Source: Haliotis asinina
Taxonomy: Eukaryota > Mollusca > Gastropoda > Lepetellida > Haliotidae
Length of the DNA stretch: 64,000 nt
Direction: 5' to 3'
Assembly (NCBI RefSeq): GCF_037392515.1
Contig: NC_090281.1
Coordinates: forward strand, 49,142,645-49,206,644
This document shows positions 58,786 through 64,000 of the stretch, one piece after another. Each line of letters opens with the position of its first letter. Position 1 is the first letter of the stretch. Made by a program: the position numbers and the translations under genes. The notes beneath the pieces were generated by a model. It did not search any database. It was not told where the DNA came from and worked only from the letters and a program-made list of their open reading frames with translations.

Positions 58786-59790
58786 ACACTTCCCACTACG
58801 GACAGCCTCATCAGCCATACGTTTAGCTGTACCGCATAATCCATCACATGGTCCCTTGCCAGACCTGCTTCAAAATAGTTCCATCGAGCTTTCATCCCAC
58901 AAATTGCTGATGGTTTGCCACTGTGTTGAAAACAACTTTGTTCCTGTACTGACTTGTTGGACTGTCTGTCCAATAATGGATTCTCTCCACATTGTCATCT
59001 AGTGCCTTACTATCAGGCATCAACGTGTGAAGTATTGCAATACCTGTAGAAGACGCATGAGATACTTCATCAGACACAGCAACAAAACTCTGATGGGTCA
59101 GCTGACCAGCATCATTCCTGTAGTTGACTTGATGAAGAGTCACTCCAGTGCATTGATAACCTGTGGCGACATAGACAGTCTGGGAACGGAGCTGATTCAA
59201 ACATCGACACTTCTTGAGGATTTTCCCAGAGACAATTCGATGCAGAAGAGGCGCTTTGACGTTTTCATTTCTTCCTTAGAGTGAATGATTTCGGAAATAA
59301 CTAAGATTTTTCTGATTTTTCATTGTTCATTTTTGTTGATCTTGCCTTGCTTCAGCATTGCCTCAGTTTTGCTCTTTGGGGTACTGGTTGATCCTGCTGC
59401 CATTTTTACATCATGTCTTTTTACTTTTCTTTTCAGTGAGTAGTATTTCTTAGATAATTCATACTGTCTAACTTTGAGGTCTGCAATGGTTCTGTATGCC
59501 TTTGCCTTTTCTCTGTTTGTTCTACGTCTAGGCCTCAGTCTTGTGGCATTTGGTCGGGGCAACCGAACCACCAACTGTTTATGTGAAGCTGCACCCTGGC
59601 TCTCGCAGCCACTTGTTTCTAGTTTGGGTTCATTTTCAATTACTGCAGCCGCAAGCAATGCTTTCTTTTGAGACGGGTGTCTCTTCAAATTAGCAATATT
59701 TTTTAGGTTTCTTTTCAACAAATCGTTGCAATTTAGTTGAGATGACGGAACATAATTTTTACGCCGTCTCCTTCTTTCTTTCTTTCTCAA

Positions 59791-61299
59791 GATATGATTG
59801 TTTGATTGGATAGAATGTCTTAATCAGCTTTTTGTGATATGTACATCTTTATTCTGTAAATCTACATCAAATGTCACTATTCGCTTCATCATTTTGAGAT
59901 ATTTTCGGTCACACTAAGGTGATCAAACATAAAGGTGTTTCGGTAAACATATGTATCAGTAAACATGACACGTGGTTTGACTGTGTAGTTTTCTGTGGCA
60001 ATAACGGAAGTACAAGTCAAGCTGTCTGCGCAAGCGCAACAGTCAGGTGTTGGCGATAACTGGTCGCTAGCCAGAGGCCTTCGCAGTACTTCCAGTGCAA
60101 TGTTATGGTTGAATGAACACGGCGCGCCTCACTCGGAGGCTCAGACAAAGAGGAAACAGGATTAACGTGGACGCTCTTTGATTTTGGCACGTTTAACAAT
60201 ATAAATAAAGTTATTAACACATTTGCTCTTCTATTCTTCATTATACATTTTATTTAATTTGACATTAAATTGGCATTATCTATGGTAAATCACGTTTCTG
60301 TCTGTCTGTCTTCCAGTTTAATACAATTAGAGAAGTTCAGACAGTGCACCTTAATGATCTTACTGTTTATGGCGATTTGGTAGAGTCCCATTAAATATAA
60401 GAATCCGTGTCAACATGTTGTCCTTTTGACATCTACTGAGACGATCAAACTATCTCATGTTTTGTATCAATACATTGGTCGTGACTATGAACAACATACT
60501 ACGGTATACCCTTGGTTACACTACATAAAACAATTATTTGACAGAATCAGTTTATCTGAAATAAAATAAATCCCTCGCCATTTTCTCTTTAGTTGGTGAC
60601 TAATTTAGTCGGTGAGGAATTCAGTTATCTTTTAAATGTATATGACTAAATTCCAACATATAATCATTCACCCCCTAAAATATTGCAATTGGGCCATTTT
60701 ATCAACACTTAACAAGGTCGTGTCGCCTGTCAATTTTAAGCTTAGCAAATGTTTATCACCATTTACCTCTCGCTTGCATAAATTGATACGTAAATAACTC
60801 ATCATCATGGCGCATGTTTATATTTATGTACATTTATGTACATTAGTTAATACTGTCAGTTCTTTGCTCTTGTACCACCGGTGGTGATTTATGAAAATGA
60901 AGAAGTGTAAAGTTCAAAAGAGGCGAAGATTATAACAATGTTTTGAAAAGAATTCTCTCTACTCCCGCCACGGATTATGCTTCCCGGCACCTTATCTTTA
61001 GGTTTGGAGGTACATGTACTTCCCTAATTAGCTCTTCTGGGAAAACAGAACAATACATTTTAGCCTTCATGGGACATCTGGAAAATAAATTTTAGCCTTC
61101 CCGGTTCGACACCATAGAACCAGGGATACTCTACAACAGGGATAGGTCACTCGCTTGCTTTCTTTACCATTTGTGCTAATTAACGTGTGCCTCGTCATGC
61201 TCCAACGCACACAATGACTTGGCTCGTTCCCAGCGCAGCTTCAGTTGTGTTTAACAGAACTTCAGCAGTTTATTGTATCAGTCGGAATTTTGCAATGAA
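59791..61299. other. Interior of the long-armed element, 5' side of its gene
   Basis: A CpG-containing stretch at 60000-60160, including ctgcgcaagcgcaac, could be the promoter of the minus-strand gene. No further exon was recognised. A gaatgaatgaat-type simple repeat starts at about 61296. Confidence 0.4.
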
Positions 61300-62475
61300 T
61301 GAATGAATTACAGAGAAAATTAAGAGCAAGATTTATGTGAATGAATGAATGAAAGAAATAAAGAATGAAAGAAAGAAGTACACATGTGAATGAATGAAAG
61401 AATAAATGATACACCGCGACTTTCCTTCCCAAAACATGTTAAAGAACGCAATTTTAAGTATCGCGAGAACACGTGTTAACATCAGCTAGTCCTTTTTTAA
61501 AAAAAAGATCTACTTTGAGACATTTTTGTTTACATTTATAATTAATTCAGATATCTTATTACATGTTTAGAATGGAATGGACATTGACAAAATATTAACT
61601 GACACTGTCACACACACCTCAAAAACAGAAAGTGTAAGACTGCCACAGTGCGTTCTAAAACACATTTCCAATTTTGTCAAATAATAAGATCAACAAGACA
61701 GAAAGAAGTTATGGAACTATAACCCTCAAGCATCAATGGCGAATCAGATAAGATGGGCGATATGTCATATTTTTCACACACCTCAAATACACCCTAACAT
61801 TTTGTTTTAGATTTAGAAACTATCACTATTACTTGCAAACACCTTTCACCTGATAGTATATTCCCCTCATATGAATTAAAGGTGTATGCGAAAGATGGTT
61901 TGAAGAAATAACTAGAAACACTCAAACAACGGCGTGTAGCATTTCAATGACGGATCAGAGCAGATCGGCGAAATGTCATAATTTTCAGACACCTCAATTA
62001 CACCCTAATAATTTTCAAGGCATAAAACTGTCACTATTACTTGCAAATACCTTTCATCTAAAGATATGTTTTCCTTCTAAAAATTAAACGAATGTGTGAA
62101 AGAAGTTTTTATCTTCTTCCCATCTATCGTTGCGGTGAATTGAGAATAGAAGCCATGGGGTGAGCTATAACATACCGACTTGAAACGTTACAGCAAATCC
62201 ACTGTCCTAATACGGACACTAATACCAAATTTTTTACTTAAACTGAGGTGGCAAAATAGTTAACCTATCTTCTACATGTAGGATTTCAGTTGTTACAACA
62301 CTCAGCGAACTTAATCCATTGTTGAAAATAAACCAGGCTTAATCTTAAATACTATGCTGCCACCATATTGGCTACACCGGTTACGTTACGACCCGAAACA
62401 TACGTTCAGTGGCTTTTCGAGGAGTTTCTCCTCCCTTTCTATATGGGCTCCCTGATAGAGAACACCAACATAATG
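61300..62475. repeat. Right inverted arm with ~190-200 bp subrepeats
   Basis: The reverse complement follows the left arm in the same order, with three full subrepeats at about 61560-61740, 61740-61925 and 61925-62110, then the segment 'ataacataccgacttgaaac' that is the empty site of the left arm's SINE. Confidence 0.85.
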
Positions 62476-62834
62476 TCTTCTGTCTGGGATTTTGGACGCT
62501 CCTAAATATATTTATACCACGTATTTGCCTACACTCAATATACTTCAGACATAATGTTATTATTCCATTAAACATGACAAAGCCGAACACACTAGGTTTG
62601 AAAATTAAATTGGTTTATTTCGTGTCTATTTAAACTGGGCCACGTTTTGGCGAGGGGGACGTTAAGATAAAGGAATTGCGTTAAAGTCAGAAATTATTTC
62701 TGATGGTTTCCGTAACCAAGGTACTTAAGGTCATAGATGATTTGCATTCTGATTGCTTTGCTTAATTTGGCACAATGGTTTTGCTTCATAAGGGATGTCG
62801 TCAGCCGACTGACGGAAAATAGCCAGTGGTGCAG
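62476..62834. other. Unique spacer, nothing recognised
   Basis: No exon, repeat or RNA gene could be supported here. Confidence 0.5.
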
Positions 62835-63055
62835 CCAGTGAGTTAAGTGTTACGCCGCTCTCAGCAATTAGGCGGCGTCTATAAATAATCGAGTCCGGAT
62901 CAGACAACCCAGTGATCATCAACATGAGCATCGATCTGCAGTTGAGAACCGACGACATGAGTGCACCCAGTGCCTCACCACCCGATCCCATTACTCGCCT
63001 CTTACGGCAAGCATGGGCTGCTGCAGATCGATTCCAATTCCGATCTTCACAGGTT
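62835..63055 (-). mobile_element. SINE family B copy
   Basis: The plus strand reads 'gttaagtgttacgccgctct', 'aatcgagtccggatcagaca', 'gatcatcaacatgagcatcg' and 'gatcccattactcgcctctt': the family in reverse, without the tail repeat. Confidence 0.85.
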
Positions 63056-63383
63056 CATCCACAATTGAAGTTTCAAGAAGCCACGTTGTTGCCTAGCGAC
63101 AAGACTGGAATAACATCCTCAGACTTCTCATGCAGTTTAAAAATGCAAATATAAGAAGGTATACATGTACATAGATGATATGGACTGGTCACTCAATGCC
63201 CACTTTGTGTCGGTTGTAATACTTCTTATTTGTGTTCATATCTGATGATGACTTTATATACCATGTGTTGATTTTGCACCCGGAGCGGGGGTAAAACCTA
63301 ATGGTTTTTGCCTTACCTCGTCACGCCTAACAAATCCGGGTTTATTCGGATATCTGTCGAATTGCCCCAACTACAAAATAAGT
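63056..63383. other. Unique spacer, nothing recognised
   Basis: No gene or repeat could be supported. Confidence 0.5.
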
Positions 63384-63652
63384 TAGTGAGTATAGTTTAG
63401 TTTTACGCCACACTCCACAGTTATGCCAACTAGCAGTATTCCAGCAATATCACGGCTGGGGACACCAGAAATATGCGCCACACATTGTACGCATGTGGGG
63501 GAATCGAACCCGGGCCTTCGATATCAATCTTCGCACATGGGATGCGATGACATGACGCCCAATACTACAAGCATGGGTCCCACCAGTTTAAACTGGCAAG
63601 AAGACGAGTGACCAGCGGACGCTTAAACCACCAGGCTGCCCCACTGCCCTCT
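63384..63652 (-). mobile_element. SINE family A copy with an internal insertion
   Basis: The order in reverse is tail ('gtttagttttacgccacact'), 'ggctggggacaccagaaata', 'cgccacacattgtacgcatg', B box 'gggaatcgaacccgggcc' and A box 'taaaccaccaggctgcccca'. About 90 extra bases between the B-box and A-box regions make it longer than other copies. Confidence 0.75.
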
Positions 63653-64000
63653 TGCGGGAAGGACTACACATGCTGAGTGACAGTGGTGCACTACACACTC
63701 TACATCACTTCCTAGACTGATGCGGTGTGCCAGTTTCCTGTCTTCCAAGAACTACATTGTGCTTGGAAGTCCATATTGGAAATTCATGGGGATGTATTTC
63801 CATATATGTAATTTACACGTGGGTGTTAGCTGGAAATAATTGACATGGGGACTTTCCCGAACCTTGTGTTAATATATATCCCAAGCTCCCCGATGGATGA
63901 GCTCTAACCCGTCCAACGCTCAGCCTACACGGTGTATGAGGGTGCTGTGACTGACACCACGATCCCCTAGGTCTGTCGGAACCTAGTCGCAAGGACGTAT
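63653..64000. other. Right edge, nothing recognised
   Basis: Unique sequence to the end of the window. No coding exon or repeat could be supported. Confidence 0.5.

Larger units (their letters stand above)
58050..59790 (-). pseudogene. Decayed gene of a transposase-like family inside the long-armed element
   Basis: Reading the minus strand, an open frame from 59790 to 59320 (156 codons) is strongly basic (RPRRRTNREKAKAYR, LKRKVKRHDVK). It is followed at about 59270-58600 by a conserved-looking domain: 'VYVATGYQCTGVTLHQVNY', 'VAVSDEVSHASSTGIAILH', 'IHYWTDSPTSQYRNK', 'ARWNYFEAG' and 'GKGPCDGLCGTAKRMADEAV'. I recall very similar proteins, annotated only as uncharacterised, in many cnidarian and molluscan genomes. 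The spaced acidic residues in the DSPTSQYRN and WNYFEAG-GKGPCDG motifs suggest an RNase H-fold DDE-type transposase, but that is inference. Neighbouring motifs sit in different frames, so this copy has at least two breaks and is not functional. Its last third is partly duplicated. Confidence 0.6.
55480..62475 (-). mobile_element. About 7 kb element with kilobase-long inverted arms (candidate unclassified DNA transposon)
   Basis: Two inverted arms (55480-57070 and 61300-62475) pair over more than 1.1 kb. For example gttgcgggtcgta near 55530 faces 'tacgacccgaaaca' near 62390, and 'gctgatgttaacacatgttc' near 56900 faces 'gaacacgtgttaacatcagc' near 61470. The outer ends read gggagaggaaactcctc and its counterpart. 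Between the arms is a decayed minus-strand gene related to a transposase-like family. Each arm contains 3-4 tandem copies of a ~190-200 bp subrepeat. A clear target duplication was not found, so the outer limits are good to perhaps 20-50 bp. Arm divergence (roughly 20-25 percent by eye) and the broken gene indicate an old copy. Confidence 0.65.

Noticed and set aside
59320-59790. Independent basic host protein of 156 residues
   Set aside because: It fits better as the N-terminal part of the decayed transposase-like gene, given its position between the inverted arms and the downstream motifs in the same orientation.

Overview
The window is animal nuclear DNA, almost certainly from a marine gastropod mollusc and probably an abalone (Haliotis). 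The evidence is spliced genes with GT-AG introns, low gene density, and about 28 copies of two short interspersed repeats that end in the (CTCA)n tail I associate with abalone sequence. The species call rests on recognising that repeat, not on a search.

Two host genes can be read completely, and they lie head to head. On the minus strand, 16649 down to 12080, are eight exons of the lysosomal enzyme aspartylglucosaminidase (AGA, 342 residues). On the plus strand, 18584 to 54042, are forty exons of the DNA-repair ATPase RAD50. Every RAD50 exon joins in phase to give 1312 residues, the same length as human RAD50, with all the ATPase motifs and the zinc hook. The 1.9 kb between them probably holds both promoters and contains an E2F-like site. 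A lone minus-strand exon at 2196-2079 looks like the start of a third gene running off the left edge. The two full genes do unrelated jobs (lysosomal glycoprotein breakdown and double-strand-break repair) and share at most a promoter region.

Layout. 1-12 kb: intergenic, with three minisatellites (23, 40 and 34 bp units) and SINEs. 12-16.7 kb: AGA, with SINEs and a small foldback element in its introns. 16.7-18.6 kb: shared upstream region. 18.6-54 kb: RAD50, whose introns are full of minisatellites, SINEs, foldback elements and one fossil DIRS-like retroelement. 55.5-62.5 kb: a roughly 7 kb element with kilobase-long inverted arms made of ~190-200 bp subrepeats, around a decayed minus-strand gene of a transposase-like family. 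62.5-64 kb: SINEs.

The most unusual signal is in RAD50. At least five introns begin with a minisatellite whose unit is the last bases of the preceding exon or the 5' splice site itself, and one more intron carries an array matching the 3' splice site and start of the next exon. The extreme case is about 39 copies of a 44 bp unit after exon 36, each with an intact donor. Separately, a SINE has landed exactly on the acceptor of exon 33 and duplicated it. The third notable object is the long-armed element at 55.5-62.5 kb.
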